Part shown: piece by piece, positions 1 through 13,572 of the stretch | How positions within the stretch are numbered: the first letter of the stretch is position 1 | Layout: each line of letters opens with the position of its first letter | Source of the DNA: Montifringilla adamsi | Taxonomy: Eukaryota; Chordata; Aves; Passeriformes; Passeridae | Reading direction: 5' to 3' | Length of the DNA: 64,000 bases | NCBI GenBank assembly: GCA_017590115.1 | Contig: JAGGNK010015225.1 | Location: forward strand, 1,315,656-1,379,655 | Made by a program: the position numbers and the translations under genes | Notes under the pieces: generated by a model | What the model was told of the DNA's origin: nothing | The model's database searches: none | The model's input: only the letters and a program-made list of their open reading frames with translations

Positions 1-245
1 CACTTCTTCCTCAGGGTGACTGCTCCTCCTTAACATTTGCCATACATGAATATAAATTAGCCCTTGATTCATTAAACACGGTACTGAGAACAGTGAAGTG
101 ATTCCAGCACTGATCCCTGAGCTGGCACTGACCTTTTCCCATCCCAGTAACTCCTCCCTCGTCTTTGGTCACTGTCACACAAGTCCCACTCGAGTCTGGG
201 ACATGTTCCACAGCAGCAACAAGGAGGGCAAGGGATCAGAGAATT

Positions 246-753
246 CTCATCTTTCTTTAGGCTGAACTCCTACCTGGAGTTCTGTGTCCAGCTCTGGGAC
301 CCAGCACCTGGAGCTGCTGGAGCAAATCCAGAGGAATCCATGGAGCTGCTCCCAGGGCTGGAGCCCCTCAGTTCCCAGAGATCCAGGCTGGGAGAGCTGG
401 GAATGTTCACCTAGAGAAGAGAAGGCACTAGGGAGAGCTTCCAGCACATTCCAGGGCCTGCAGGGGCTCCAGGAGAGCTGCAGAGGGACTGGGGACAAGG
501 GATGGACAGGACCCAGGGAATGGCTCCCAGTGCCAGAGGGCAGCCATGGATGGGATCTTGGCCATGAGGAATTCCTGGCTGAGTTGGAATTGCCAGAGCA
601 GCTGGGGCTGCCCCTGCATCCCTGCAGTGTCCAAGGCCAGGTTGGGGCTTGGGGCAACCTGGGATAGTGGAAGGTGCCCCTGTCCCTAAGGAATGAGATG
701 ATCTTGAAGGTCCCTTCCCACCCAAACCATCCCATGATTCCATGATTCCATGA
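246..753 (+). mobile_element. CR1 LINE fragment
   Basis: About 500 bases match the avian CR1 3' region. They run from the CTGGAGTTCTGTGTCCAGCT segment through GTCCAAGGCCAGG to a tail of repeated CATGATTC units at 733-753. The element is truncated at its 5' side and oriented antisense to CHCHD3. The open frames here are incidental. Confidence 0.9.
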
Positions 754-2220
754 TGTCTGTTCTCAAACTCAAGCAAACACTGAAAATATCATTTTAAGAG
801 TACTTTCCACCTCATCCCACAAAACCATCACTGCCTCAGTCACCCTATTTCAAACACCAGACTTGTCACATCACCCAAATACTCAGTCCAAGCCACACCA
901 CTCAGCAGAACACCCTCATTATCCCTCTCCATTTCCCAGCTGCCTTCCAACCCCAGCCTAACATCTGTCAAAGGAAAAATCCCTGCTAATGGCCACGTGA
1001 TTTTATGTGCCACTCCTTGATCAGAAGATCTAAGACACTCGTTTCAAATCTCAGTTATCTACTCAACTTACTCCAATTAATTCAATTTATCAACAGCACT
1101 TCCATGGACAGCTTGTGAACACTCAGAGCAACAAGGACAGTGACTCTTGTCAGTGGGTGAGTTTTCTTGGAGATTCCTGAGTTGTGGGAGTGTTTTTGGG
1201 GCAGTGTTTGGTGCTGGAAGGAGGAGGAGTGAGTAGAAAGGGGGGCAGGTTGTTTGAGGGGATTTTTAATTACACTTCATAAAGCCACTGCTTTTAAAAT
1301 ATGTGCATTTAGATCAGTATTATACAGAGACAAAATAGATGAGCAAATTCCCACTTTTATGCCAGAGGGACATGGAGAACCTGAGTAAGAATTGTAAAAC
1401 TGCTTTACATAATTTGTGTATGTTTAGCTAGCCACATAACTCCACTTGAAATTACTTTCCAACTTAATATCCTTCCCCTTGGGATCTGCAATAACAGTCC
1501 TGGAATTATGACAACACTAATTATCCATTAAAATGAAGTCACAGTTAGAAAAATTTTTATCAGTATCGTTATTATTATTATTACTATTTTTAAGTGTTTC
1601 TCTGCTGCTCATTTGCTGCTTTTCAAAATGAAAGAGCTCAGCAGTTTGAAAGCAAAGGTTTGTTTAAAATTGCCAGGGGGGGAAATAGTTTTCTTCTTTC
1701 TTACCTGAATCTGAAACTATGAAGCAGGATTATTTTTGTGGATGCTCTCTCACTAGCTCCAAGTCATTTTCCCATCTCTCCTAGAAATAAACTGATCAAG
1801 ATGAAGCTCGATATCCAGGTTGTCAGCTGAGATGGCAGGTTTTAAAATCCATGTGAAAAATAAGCCCTTGAAAATTGGGGTTTATAAAGGCAGGAGTGAA
1901 TTATAGCTCTGCTTTCTCCAATTTCCACCTCCCATCTCCAAGATTCATCTCTCCATATCCTGAGAGTCAGACATAATGGTATTAATGGAGAATCAGAGCA
2001 GGAAACCTTGGAGAGTAACTCTGCCACTGCCAAATACCTTTTTTCTTCTGAAAACCATACCTTTTTTCACTGAAAACAATAAAACTTGAACAGGCTTCTA
2101 AGGCAGTTTGATACTTCCCAACTTCATAAACATTTTTATGCTTCCTTGGCATTTTGCAGGTAAAAATCACACACTCAACTTCCCTGCTTTGAAGAGCAGC
2201 TGGCTGCCCAAAAAGGCACC

Positions 2221-2793
2221 TGTTGGAACCCTGACTGCTGAAAATTTTAGACTTTCTATACTGACAGACAATGACCCCCAAGAGAACATTGCATTTAACT
2301 TAAAGCTGAAAAAAAAGCTTGCAAAATTGAATGATAAAACTAAAATTATGAATGTATAGTTTAAATAAAAGTGTGTAATATCACCTAAAAAAAAAACTTA
2401 GAAGTTTTAGAATGTAATAATATATATAAAATATATAAAATAAGATATAAGTTTTAAAACAGAAACTAGTCCTTCTTTACTTTCTTCACCTTCTTCTTCA
2501 TGAGTTTTAAATGATATTGTATAATGAAATAAAAAGTCCAATTAAAAGACACAAGTAGTTAATTATTAAGTTAAAAGTAAAAATAATTTAAGTATCATTT
2601 CTTAATTAGATAGTTTATTCTTAAAAAACCTTATAAAAAAAGAAATACATCTCCATTTCTAATTTATTAGTGTTAAATGCTACAGAACACACACCTTATA
2701 AAGACTGTAACATACAGAACACACGCCTTATAAAGACTGTAACATAAATAAGAACTAATAAACATCTGAACCCAAACAAGAAACCATCTCACA
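2221..2793 (+). mobile_element. Solo LTR, family B, copy 1
   Basis: It starts TGTTGGAACCCTGACTGCTG and ends near CCATCTCACA. It aligns along its length with 48705-49232 and, in reverse, with 27771-28238. A TATAAA box is present twice because of a 32-base tandem duplication (2682-2713, 2714-2745), followed by AATAAA near 2756. No internal retroviral region adjoins it and no convincing target duplication is visible. Confidence 0.75.
2682..2745 (+). repeat. 32-base tandem duplication inside an LTR
   Basis: Two copies of a 32-base unit differ at one base. Each contains CCTTATAAAGACTGTAACAT, so this LTR has two TATA-like boxes. The other two copies of the family in the window have only one. Confidence 0.85.
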
Positions 2794-3264
2794 ATTGAAC
2801 CCCAACCTTAACAAAAAAACACCCAAAAAATCAACAGGCACCAGCTCCAACAGCTCACCTGCTCCTGTACTTATTTCAGATTTAACCTCTGTTGAAATCC
2901 CAAATTCCTTCTCACTTTACCCTGGCTCTTCCCCCACCCTCAGAGGGACAGCCCTGCCCCAGGCTGAGCCTCCTGGTTCCCTTTTTTCCCACCACACAGC
3001 AGAATTATCCCCTAATCCTACAGACCCCTGGAATATTACAGCTGCTGAGGAATAAATCCACTGCTAAATCTTTTGCTGAGCGTGAGATCAGACAAGGGTA
3101 GTGTCTGCTGAGAGAGGGGGAAAATGTTGGAGAGATGGAACGGCTGGCAAGGAAAAACAGGAGGAACTCAAGGTGGGATGTGAGGCCAAAATCTCCACAG
3201 CCCTGAGGCTGAAGGGGCCCTTTGGCACTCCAAGGTGGGGGGTTTTTTTAAGTCTTAAAGTTAT

Positions 3265-3415
3265 TATAGTTATGTTCCTTCTAACTATATTATTATTATC
3301 ATCATTATCGTTATTACCATTATTAGAATAATATAAGAATATACAATATATTATATAATACAATACTATTATATAATACTATTAATAATAATAATTATTA
3401 TTATTATTATCCTCA
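3265..3415. repeat. AT-rich trinucleotide-like tract
   Basis: Runs of ATT/TTA triplets and interrupted TATA repeats form a degenerate simple-sequence stretch. It has no coding or structural meaning that I can see. Confidence 0.8.
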
Positions 3416-4489
3416 CGATTCATTAAATGTTGGGTTTTCCAGACTCTTTTCCCACTTAATCCTAACAATACCAACAGGTCCCTGTGGCAGAAGGCAAAAT
3501 AACAACTATTTCCTAAAAAGAAGCTTTTTGTTCCCCTTGAGGACAATCCTACAAGAAAAAGCAGGTTTCCCAATTCAACGTAGCTTATTACTTGGGAAAA
3601 AAAAAATCATTTAGGAGGGAAACAATGCTTTGAAGAAATTTTCACCACAAGTAATTAGCTCTCCATATAAACTAAAGGTACATTAAGATGCTCCTCATAT
3701 CTTTACCTCACTGAAATATAAAATGAATATTGTAAAGAAATCCATAATTTTATTTTCCCTCTTGTTCTCCACACCTGTGCCAGGAAACTGGAATAAACAT
3801 GTCATTACAACAGAAATCAATAGGAAGTTTTAGAGTATCCACTAGCACAGAAAGGTCAAGCCCCAGTATTGATTTTAATATAACAATTTTGGTTTGCAGT
3901 TTCCCAAAGGCTTCTTGTCCAATACTCTTCTTCATTCTTCTCCCACTTTACATTTCACTGGTGAATTTGTTCTGCACCAGCTCTTTACTCCAGGTTTACT
4001 AAGAGCTCATCATTTATGCAATGTACTGCTGAGACACGACAAAAAAAAAAAAAAAATAAGGTTGGGGGAAGCTCTCAGAGCATCAGTGAAACCCCAGAGT
4101 GATGATCAGTTATCTCCAGACCCTCCTTGAAGCACAACAACAGAACAACAAATAAAAAATCTAATGGTTACAACTTTAATAACCCATCACAGAGCAACTC
4201 TGTGCACCAGGGTGGAGTCAAAGCTCATTTACAGTTTAGAAAGATTCCTCCAAACAGATGAGGATGGCACAAATAGAAGCTGCAATCAGTTGTCCAGCTG
4301 ATTACAGATAAAATGTCACATCCTCTGGAGCCCAGTGAGCCACAGAGAACAGAATCCAACAATTCATTCCCAGGGAATCTGTCTCAGGTTGAAAGATGTT
4401 AGTGGAGGTGCGTGCTCTAGTTTGACCACCTGGTCACAGATGATGAGATGGCAGAGACACACAAAAAACTCATTTATCAAAAACCACCA

Positions 4490-4830
4490 GAGATTCCTGG
4501 AATGGTTTGGGAGGGAAGGAGCTTAAAGCCCTTCCAGTGCCACCCCTGCCATGGCAGGGACACCTGCCACTGTCCCAGGCTGCTCCAGCCCCAGTGTCCA
4601 GCCTGGCCTTGGGCACTGCAGGGATGCAGGGGCAGCCCCAGCTGCTCTGGCAATTCCAGCCCAGCCAGGAATTCCTCATGGCCAAGATCCCATCCATGGC
4701 TGTCCTCTGGCACTGGGAGCCATTCCCTGGGTCCTGTCCATCCCTTGTCCCCAGTCCCTCTGCAGCTCTCCTGGAGCCCCTGCAGGCTCTGCAAGGGGCT
4801 CTGAGCTCTCCTTGGATCCTTCTCCTCCCC
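4490..4830 (-). mobile_element. CR1 LINE fragment
   Basis: The plus strand begins with the reverse complement of the CR1 tail (GGAATGGTTTGGGAGGGAAG). It runs back through CCCAGGCTGCTCCAGCCCC to a 5' truncation around 4830. It is oriented with CHCHD3. It is very similar to the copies at 25762 and 59427. Confidence 0.9.
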
Positions 4831-7800
4831 TCCTCTGTGACACCTGAAACACTTCTAGAGAAGAGCTGTCAGCAGAATTGCTGTAGGGCCACCAAAACAA
4901 ACCAAAGTCTATTTTTAAGCCTTTTCCAGCCTTAAAATTCCTCCTTCCAGCAGAAGTTTTCCTCTAGAAACAAGCCCTGGAATCACAGCACCTCACAGCA
5001 CAGTCCCAGTCAATCTGCAGGGAGAGATTTCTGGCACACCAACACAATTCCAGGGATGAATATATTGAAGACTTGAACAAAATACACTTCCTGCACTATT
5101 GAAGGCACTGCCATGCACAGCAGCTTGCAAAAACACCTCATTCTACATAAAATTAATATTTGCCCCTTGCCAAATCATATTTAAAAAACGGAAGCTGGGA
5201 AACACTCACCAAGCAAGAAACTGAACCCCGCCCACACATAATTAGCCTGAGCTAAATGATTAGCAAAATAAAAAGACTGATATTTCTCTGATTTTCAGGG
5301 GGGAAAAAAGGCAAGTCATCATTCAGGAACGTTCAATTTCCATGGGAAATCACATCCATCACTTGCCTCTGAAGCAGTGGTTTGTATATTTTAGTGGTGG
5401 AATCCAGCACTCTGATGAGCTTGGCAGTATCTAAAATTTTATCATTATGCTGATGATAGAAGTTGTTCTTTTTGCTGTCTCAAAATACTTTTTACTCTGC
5501 CTGCACTTTTCATTTAAAGCAAACTTGAAAAACAGATTTACTGAGCACCATCAGTATCGTGGAGACCAACAAATGAACAGCTTTGTATCCAAGGACAAAG
5601 TTAATGGATGGAGTGGATAAATTCCACTCTGCTCTCTGATGGGAGAAGAAAATTTACTTATTTCCCCAGTGCCTGTTCTCAAAGCCATGACATTAAAAAT
5701 TTCCTCATTTTCTTGGGAAATTAGAAAAAAATGCTAAACATTGCTGAGCTTGTCTAGAATAAGAAGAGAAAAGGCAAAATTGAAATTATCACCCACTGGT
5801 CCATTGAGTTGTATGGATTTCTCTTATTTATTATTAAGGCTTCTTCATTTATTACCTGTCACCACTGTCAAGCTCAAGTTTTTGTGTCCACCCTCTCATT
5901 TTTACGTTCCCTTGAGTATCACCCTAAGACTGCAGCTCTGTCCCATTAACTGCTCACAGTTACTATTGCAAACTCTACAAATTCTGTTATCAATCAATGA
6001 TCATCAATTTTCTAAATGAACTTTCCAAAATCAAAACGCTTTTCAGATGAAACATTTCAAAATGTTCAAAAACCAAAGTGAGGAACAACAGTTGGGTTGA
6101 GTACAAGGAAGAGTAATGTGGAATCAATGCAGAATTTTGGAAATATATTCTAAGGTGGGTCTAAGTCACTATTTTATTAATTATTCCAAGTCCTGTTAAA
6201 TAGAAGCTGTAATTCATATATTGTTAGAGAGTTAATGGCATTAAAATACAATTTAAGAGTCATTCTTCAGCTCTAATCTCCAAAATAAGCACAGATTTTT
6301 ACTTTAGATAGAGCAGCCCATCTGTACTGTGTATGGATGTGTGAATAAATAATTTATCTAGAAGTTCAAATTAAGATTTCTTCCCTTCACAGTCTGAACT
6401 GAGTAGAAATTTTGCAATCAAACCCAAATGTGCTCATACACTGCTCACAGAACAGCACCAAAATCAGCTATTAGGCAGTTGGAATCAGACAACAAACAGT
6501 CCAAAGTTTCAGATATTTTTATGTTGAAATGTTATTTCATTGAAATATTGGGGAAAAACCCTGGTTTACAGAAAAAAGTGAGAATACAAACATGTTAAAT
6601 ATACCATCCGTGGTGGAAAAATCCATAACATGAATGTGGAGGTAAAAACTTTAATTTTTATTTCATATCCCAACAGGATTTGTCTTAAAATTAGTAGGTT
6701 ATGAAATGAAATTGTTAATAAATCACAAGTGCAAGGTCAGGAAGCTTAAATGTAGAGCACAGGGTTTGTTCTGTTTTCCAACAGCATCAATTTATATCGC
6801 AAATTACTACAGCTTATATTCCATGTTTCTATTAGCTGGAACATTCTGCATATGAAAGACAAAATAATTTACCAGAATAATGTGAGTTTGTTGAATGTTT
6901 TTAAAACACAAACCTCCACCAGAATTCAGCCCATAAAGACCTTAAGTTTTACTTATGGAAAAAGATCTGCATCATTTACAGTTGTTCCATGCAAGACAAA
7001 AAATCCTCTATGCTCTGTTAAAACCAGATTTTTATAACTGCAAATACTGTGTAAAAATTATAATAAAACAACCACTGATATGGCAAAAAAATAATTAAAT
7101 TACTCGAGACTAATGCAGCTAATTTTGAAATAATTCAAAGAAGTGCAGCTGTTAAAAATGTTTGGTATTTTTCCTTTCTTTACCATCATCATCATTAATT
7201 TACTTTGATATTTTACCCCATCTGCTCCCTCCCTTTCACAGACCAAGGCACAACCCCTGCAAGGTGAATTCTGGAAGGTACTGAAAGTGTCACATGAGGA
7301 AACACTGAAGTTGCAAACCAAATATTTCCAGATTTTAATCCCATTTATCTGAACTCTTGAGCACTCAAGAGGCTCAAAAATAACCCAAGTTTTCCTGTCA
7401 AAGCTGAGTTGAGGAGAGGGGGGATTTCACTGGAACTTATTGATTTCCTTTATTGCTGATGCAGAAAAAAAGGGAAAAGCCTGATTTTTTTTTTTTTTTT
7501 TTTTGTCCCTGGGACATTAATATAGTCCTATCTAATTATATACTCCATCAACCTAACTCAATTAAATAACAGAATGCTGGGTAGGAAACAACTGAGATCT
7601 ATGCAGACAGTTGAAGTAGTACTAATTACAGCCTAATTTTTTTTAATCTATCATAATGAGCCTTTCTCCCCATTCTCAGTGGAGGACAGTGTGGAATATT
7701 TGTATTTATACTTGGAATGTTGTGTTATCTATTTACAACAATCACTGAAAGGAAAAACAAACACAGAAGTTCAGCAGATACCAAAATTTCTAAATTTAAA

Positions 7801-8393
7801 GAGGAATTTTTAATTGCTAATAATGGCTCTGATCAGGCTTTCAGAGTCACTACAATCTCTGAAACAAAAAAAGTCTAAGAAAATAATATTTTAATATACA
7901 GAAAGGAATCAAAAGGGTTTTACTGGTGTGAACTGGTTTAATACAGTATTTTACATACTCAAAGTACCTGAAAATATCCTGGGAATTGCAGAATTCCCAG
8001 AAAACTCCAGAATTCCCATTTCTGCTGCTGTTCCAAGGTACTTTTGCTCAGCCCCTGGAGTCACAGGGACCCCACCCCTGCTGTGTCTGTGCAGCACAAA
8101 GTGATTATTTGGGCTCCAGAGAAATCAGCAAAGCTTGAGCTTAAAAAGGCAGCAAAAAAGCCAAGCTCAAGAGGTCAAAAGGGATTTAGAGCAACAGTTT
8201 GGATCAGCTCTTACAAGGAAATTCCAGCTCATTTGTTGTTGAACATGGATTTAATATCCAAACCTGCTGCAGCCCCCAGAGCTCTCACAGCCAGTTTGTG
8301 CACAAAATTCAGTTATTTCCAGTAAGCAGATAAATAAAATAAAAGCATTAAGTCCAAGTTTGTTTGAAATATTGTTATTATTAATGAACCAAC

Positions 8394-8478
8394 CTTCTCT
8401 TCTGAGCTTCAGAGTCTCTCCTGGCTCGTTCCAGTGCCAGTTCCTCAGCTATTCTTTTCTTCAGCTCTTCATCACTAA
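8394..8478 (-). CDS. CHCHD3: CHCHD3 exon 3
   Basis: Following a T-rich tract and the acceptor ATTGCAG, the minus strand encodes SDEELKKRIAEELALERARR and then DSEAQKR. This is the start of the charged helical region of MIC19 that precedes the coiled coil and the C-terminal CHCH domain (human SDEELKRRVAEELALEQAKK). The exon takes up the phase-1 codon from exon 2, giving Val before SDEEL. It ends at the donor GTTGGT below 8394, in phase 2. Reading on past that donor soon meets a stop, which supports a splice site here. The open frame also runs upstream through the acceptor, but that part has no family resemblance. The later exons, including the CHCH cysteines, are not found between 1 and 8393 and should lie outside the window. 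Confidence 0.93.
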
Positions 8479-10778
8479 CTGCAATTAAAAGAAAATTCAA
8501 TGAAATGTTAACAGAACACAACTTATCCCCAATTACAGGAACAACTGCATAATAGAGTGCCCTCGATTGTTTATTTGCTTTTTTCCTCACAGCAGCTGGA
8601 GTTGCTTTTTTGTGGTTTAACCATCTTTGAAATTTTAGCACACCAGTGAGCCTCCAAAAATTTTTCTTATTAAACAGCTTTTCAATTAGTGCAATCTTTC
8701 GAAAATTAAACAACATGGACTATACATTAAATTAAATATTTTTCTTCAGAAATACGTCTTTGTAAAGTAAAACCGTGGGGATGAGACAGAGACATAAACA
8801 GTAAAGTCATAAAATGCTGGTTTTTATTCATATAGAACCAAAAGAAATATCTTTGTGTAATGAATCAAGTATTTTCAGATGCATTTGACACAACAAAGCT
8901 CTTACAACACCCTATATATTCATATTTCTAGATCTTAGACAAAGATTTTGCTCCAGATTTTCCTGATTTTGTTTAATCAAGATATGGAAAGAATATTTCC
9001 TTCACTTAGATTCTGTCAGATGAATCAAGGGAACTCTGGTAAAGAACAAAAAAAACCAGGGAAGCAACTTCTGCAAGAATATGAACACACAGAGAAAAGC
9101 TGGAGAGCCACCAATCCTACAAGGCTGAAAGATATCTCCAAAACCACCAAAATCCAGCTTAATCCTAATCCTGCCTGGAATAAAGCCCGACCTATACCGA
9201 GCTGAAGCTGTGCCAGGCTCTGGATTTCCAGAGAATTCCCTCACTCCCGGCTCAGCTCCCCCTCCATGGAAGCCCAGAGCTCCAGGATGTGATCCCACCC
9301 CAAAAAACCCAAGAAAAAAGAGCTGCTGAACCCCAAAAAAAGCCACAAATACCCTGCACAGGGAGGTCAAGCCCAGGGAAATTCATTTTCAGGCACTGGA
9401 GGGTCTCTGTGACCTCATGAGCAGGAGCTGGATTTATCCGCAAAGATTATCCAAAATCATTATTCCACATTTTCTGTGATAGCTCAGCCTCCCTGCAATT
9501 GTGCTCATGCTAAAGCAGCCTCACAAAAGGGTTTTATGAATGAATGAAGCAGCTTCATCACTTTTATGGGAGTTTTGGCCAACTAATCCAGTTAGAAACA
9601 TCTTTGGAAAAGCAGCAGGAATCAATATCCATCGTGCCAGGCCCAGGAAATGCTGAGATCACAGAAACAGAGGGAAAAGTGGGGGGAAACTTCTGAATTA
9701 TCAGTGAGACCCCAGCCTAAAATTATTTTAAAATGAAAATTCAGAGGGAAATACAAACCTTTCAACAGATCTCTAGCAAAAAGCTGGGTGAAAAAGGAAA
9801 CCCCCATTTTATTGGGATTATTGTGACTGACATAACAACATTAATTATCTTGTCCAGCATCTACAGAATGAAATTTATGGTTCTGGTGCATAAAAATGAG
9901 TACAAGAACTCCAAGAGAGCAGAGGATGGTTTATGTCATAATGAGGAAAGATTCGGGCAGCAGCCAATAAAGATATTTGACCTCAACAATCAATTAGGCT
10001 GCCCATTGATCAGGCAAATACTAATAGGGAATAAAAGTGGAGCTATAGATCACTCAATGGAATTATTGTAAGATGTAATTGGGTAGCTCCCAAATGGGAG
10101 CTTTATGATGTTTCAGTTTAAAAAAAAAATTAAAAATTGCAGTTCTACAAGGAGGAGGGATTTGTTCTAGGGGGAAAAGCATTTAAAAAGAGAAAAGATA
10201 ATTTATTTGAGAGAGGATCAGGAAAAGACTGTTTAACATTAAATGTTAAGTAACATTTTTGATGGCCGTCTCTGCTCACACTACAGGGCATTAAAAACAC
10301 ACAGCTGACCACTGAAATACTGGAGAATGTTAAACCTGGGGGGTGCAAGACTGCTAAAATATTAATATATTAATAAAATTCCATTAAACATTAAATTATT
10401 ATTGCATAGCCATTCCCACCACCACCTCCTTTAATACCAGAAGTTCCTCAGGGTGCTGAAATCAGTGTCAGCTTCATCCCAGAGCAAAGTGGGAAGACTT
10501 TCAGACACATTTAGGCAGGTCACACCTGCATCCCAGAGCTTCCCCTGCTCCTCCATGAGCACAAACCGAAGAGAGAAGTGAGTGTGAGAGTGCACAGCTC
10601 CCATCACAACCCATTGTGAGGTGGACAGTGAAGGGAACACACTCCAAACCCCAGGAACAGCTGCTCTGGCCCCTCAGCACACCAAGGGATGGGTGTTTAA
10701 TTGGGAGAGTTCTCCTGGGATAACAGGAATGGAAAAGCACCGGGATAATGGGGATGGGCACCCCCAAAGAGGCTGCAC

Positions 10779-10911
10779 TGATGCCTTGAGAAGGCTGAGC
10801 TGGGTCAGAGGCTGGACAGAGTTCCAGAATAAAGCAGGGATTTACTAAAAGGATCACACAGTAAAGCAACACAGAATGTGAAAAATATAAAAGCTAAAAC
10901 CTGAAGCATCA
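10779..10911 (-). mobile_element. Solo LTR, family A, internally deleted copy
   Basis: This 133-base element starts TGATGCC and ends GCATCA on the plus strand. It is flanked by a perfect 4-base target duplication GCAC (10775-10778 and 10912-10915). Both ends match the fuller copy at 60788-61252, but about 330 bases of the middle are missing. The orientation is inferred from the fuller copies, where TATA then AATAAA read on the minus strand. Confidence 0.85.
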
Positions 10912-11489
10912 GCACAATGCTGAGAGGCACCAAACTGCTCCATGAACAGCCCAGACACAGAATGGTTGTGCTGGGTTTGTGTGGGCAGGGTTTGGGACCA
11001 GGGGCTGTGGGGTGGTTTCTGGGAGCTTCCTCCACAGCCAGAACAATTCCAGCCAGCTCCAGGATGGACCCACCAGGCTGGGCCAGCCAGGAATGGAGGT
11101 GATGCCTCTGGGATAACAGATTTAAGAAGAAAAAAAAAAAGTTTTGTGCTGGACAGAGCAGAGTGGAGTGAGAATATTAGAAGAATAACCCTGCAGAAAC
11201 CCAGGAGCTGCTCCAGAGCTCACATTCCCAAGAGATTCCATGGAAATTCTATTAATTCTGTTTTCTCTCCCCTGTCCAGATGTGGAGGGCACTGAGGAAG
11301 AAGCTTTGGTGGGAGTCTGGGATCCAGACAGGGTGAACAGTGATAAAATCCAGCAAGCTCCTGCCAGGATCTGGGCAGACCAAGCAGGGACTGTCCAGGT
11401 ACAAGGAGGGTTTGTCATTTTGGTGGCCTCTGGAAACAGCACCCTGACTTTTCTTATTTGTCCACTAATTCTTCAGAAAAAGTCTGAAA

Positions 11490-11580
11490 GACAGTTTCTT
11501 CCTAAAGTCTAATCTAAACCCACCCTCCTCCAGCTTAAGGCCATTCCCCCTTGTCCTGTACCCTTGTGAAAAAGCAGATT
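11490..11580 (-). mobile_element. CR1 LINE fragment (internal part)
   Basis: On the minus strand this resembles the CR1 segment around GGGGGAATGGCCTTAAGCTG and the following AGGGTGGGTTTAGATTAGAC. It is short and diverged, without the CR1 tail. Confidence 0.65.
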
Positions 11581-12694
11581 TCAACATTTCTTCATTCAGT
11601 CTTCTCCAGAGCTCAAGATTCCATCCAACATCCTTTGGCAAACCTGAGTAGGGCTTATCCCACCACCTTTTCAAAATGGCACAAACCCTGATTTCTATTA
11701 AAAATATGTTTATAAAGAGTGTACAAAGCCATTTCCTTAACCCTTTGCATAAGTGTGCCAAACCATTTGATTAACCCTTTGTATTTATTTTTAGAAATAT
11801 TTCTTGAATATTTATTCAATATTTAAGTTTTATTAATTTGAAGCCCACTTGTGCTTCAAATTCAGACAAATAAAGAACCAGAAAGTCACGATATTTCCCA
11901 GGATCCAAAAGGTTTTGGGTAGTTTCAGGGACAGCTGATAAGGACAGAGGAGCAAAAGGGACTGAAGGACTTCTCACTTCCCATCAGATGTTTCAGATGC
12001 ATAAAATGTGCTCTGCCTTGGAACTCCAAAGGCTACCCATGAGCAGGATGGGAGCAAAGCTTCACGTGATGCCAGTTCTTGAGGAATCATCAGCAATTTT
12101 AACCTCCATGTCTACAACAGCTTGGCACAGAAAGATTTTTACAACTCTTGAAGTATTTGACTCCAATTCCTCAGCCTCTGTTAATCACAAGATCCAAATC
12201 CATACATTTTTCCTCTCTCTCTAAAGCAGTTGCTACACGGAAAAGAAACAATCAGCAGGATGTCAGGATTACACCCTGAGCAGTAAACAACAAACCTCAG
12301 GGAAAGCAGACACCTGCAGCCTCAGAAATGTTAGCCTGAGAAATCAGGAATGTGAGATGGACAAATTATTCAAATAACTTCCAGCCTGCAGAGCTGGGAA
12401 TCTGCCCATTAGCCCTGCATTTGGAAAAAAAAACCCATTAATGCAAACAACATTTAATAGCAGGCACCTTCACTAAATTCTCTGGAAAGGGCAGGTGCAT
12501 TAAGTTATTAATGAAGAGACACTCAGGTTTGATACAATCAAATGCCTTTTAGAAAATACTTAGCTAGGTAATGTTCAGATAATGAATTAAAACAAAAAAA
12601 CACCACACATAAAATGCCCAAGTTCTGTTTTTCCTTCTAGTTAAGCTCAGCTATTTAAAAGAAAAATGTTGTCCAGTGAACAGATACTGGGAGG

Positions 12695-12810
12695 TTGTTC
12701 CAATATCTCCACATAACCTTTTTTCTTCTCCAGGTTGAACAGCCCCAAGTTTCTCAGCCTCTCTTTGTAGGTGTTCCAGTCCCTTTATTAAAATTGTGGC
12801 CTCCCCTGGA
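12695..12810 (-). mobile_element. CR1 LINE fragment (internal part)
   Basis: The plus strand carries TTCTTCTCCAGGTTGAACAG, then CCCCAAGTTTCTCAGCCTCT, the reverse complement of a CR1 internal segment. It is diverged and lacks the tail. Confidence 0.7.
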
Positions 12811-13572
12811 CTTATGCAACATGAGAAGGAAGGCTGAAGGAAAAGAGAGGATGTAAAGAATTAAATAATATGAAATATTAGTCAAAAATGAGGCACCTCC
12901 ACACCTCCTCCAGCACCGTGCTCAATCAGCCACACTTCAAGCCAGGATAAACTTCGCTAAAATCTCTTTCACTTCCACCAAAATTCACGGACTTCACACA
13001 ACAATTCCTTTGAAACCAAACAGAGAACACAGCTCCAATGTACCTCCCAACCATGGGAAGACTCTTTTTTGTGCTGGAAAAACCAAATCCCAGTGAATTC
13101 CTGCAGTTTCTGGCTTTCACCTCTGGCATCTGGCACTCAAAATCAACTTCAGGGCAGCCAAACCATGGATCCATCCAAGGGGAAGTTCTCCCATCCTTTT
13201 AAGTAGCAGTATCAGGAAATGGGAATATAACCAGATCCTTTGGTCTCCAGCTCCATCATCTGCCTCAGCTGCTGGCACAGGGCAGTGGCAGCTTTGAGGG
13301 AATTAATGAAGATGTCACCAGGAAAATTCCTGATTGTGCATTAAGGCTCATAAATATTGGATCAGGAAGTCCACGTGCCTGGTGCCTTCCCAGCTCACAC
13401 ACATCAGGGTTCTTCCACAATTAAAACAATTTCCCACCCCCATTTCAACTCCAGATGTGGAAAATGCAAATGTTATAATATGCAAATAGCCTTGATTTAT
13501 TCTTTCTGCCTAGTAAGAGCTCTTGTTTGGTCCATATCTAATTTCCACAGGTCACCCAAAAATCTTCAGTAA

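Larger units (their letters stand above)
1..8393 (-). other. CHCHD3: CHCHD3 intron 3 (partial)
   Basis: This non-coding DNA follows exon 3 on the minus strand. It contains CR1 copies (246-753, 4490-4830), a solo LTR (2221-2793) and an AT-rich simple tract (3265-3415). In 754-2220, 2794-3264, 3416-4489 and 4831-8393 I see no exon, RNA gene or recognised repeat beyond short homopolymers, for example a run of about 20 T at 7484-7504. Confidence 0.8.

Noticed and set aside
1..8393. CHCHD3 exon 4 and later (coiled coil, CHCH cysteines)
   Set aside because: No minus-strand frame here resembles the continuation LKQAKELD or the Cys-rich end.
8381..8716. 111-codon frame that includes exon 3 as a single gene
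   Set aside because: Only the last 28 or so residues match CHCHD3. The match begins exactly at a good splice acceptor and stops at a donor, so the rest is intron.
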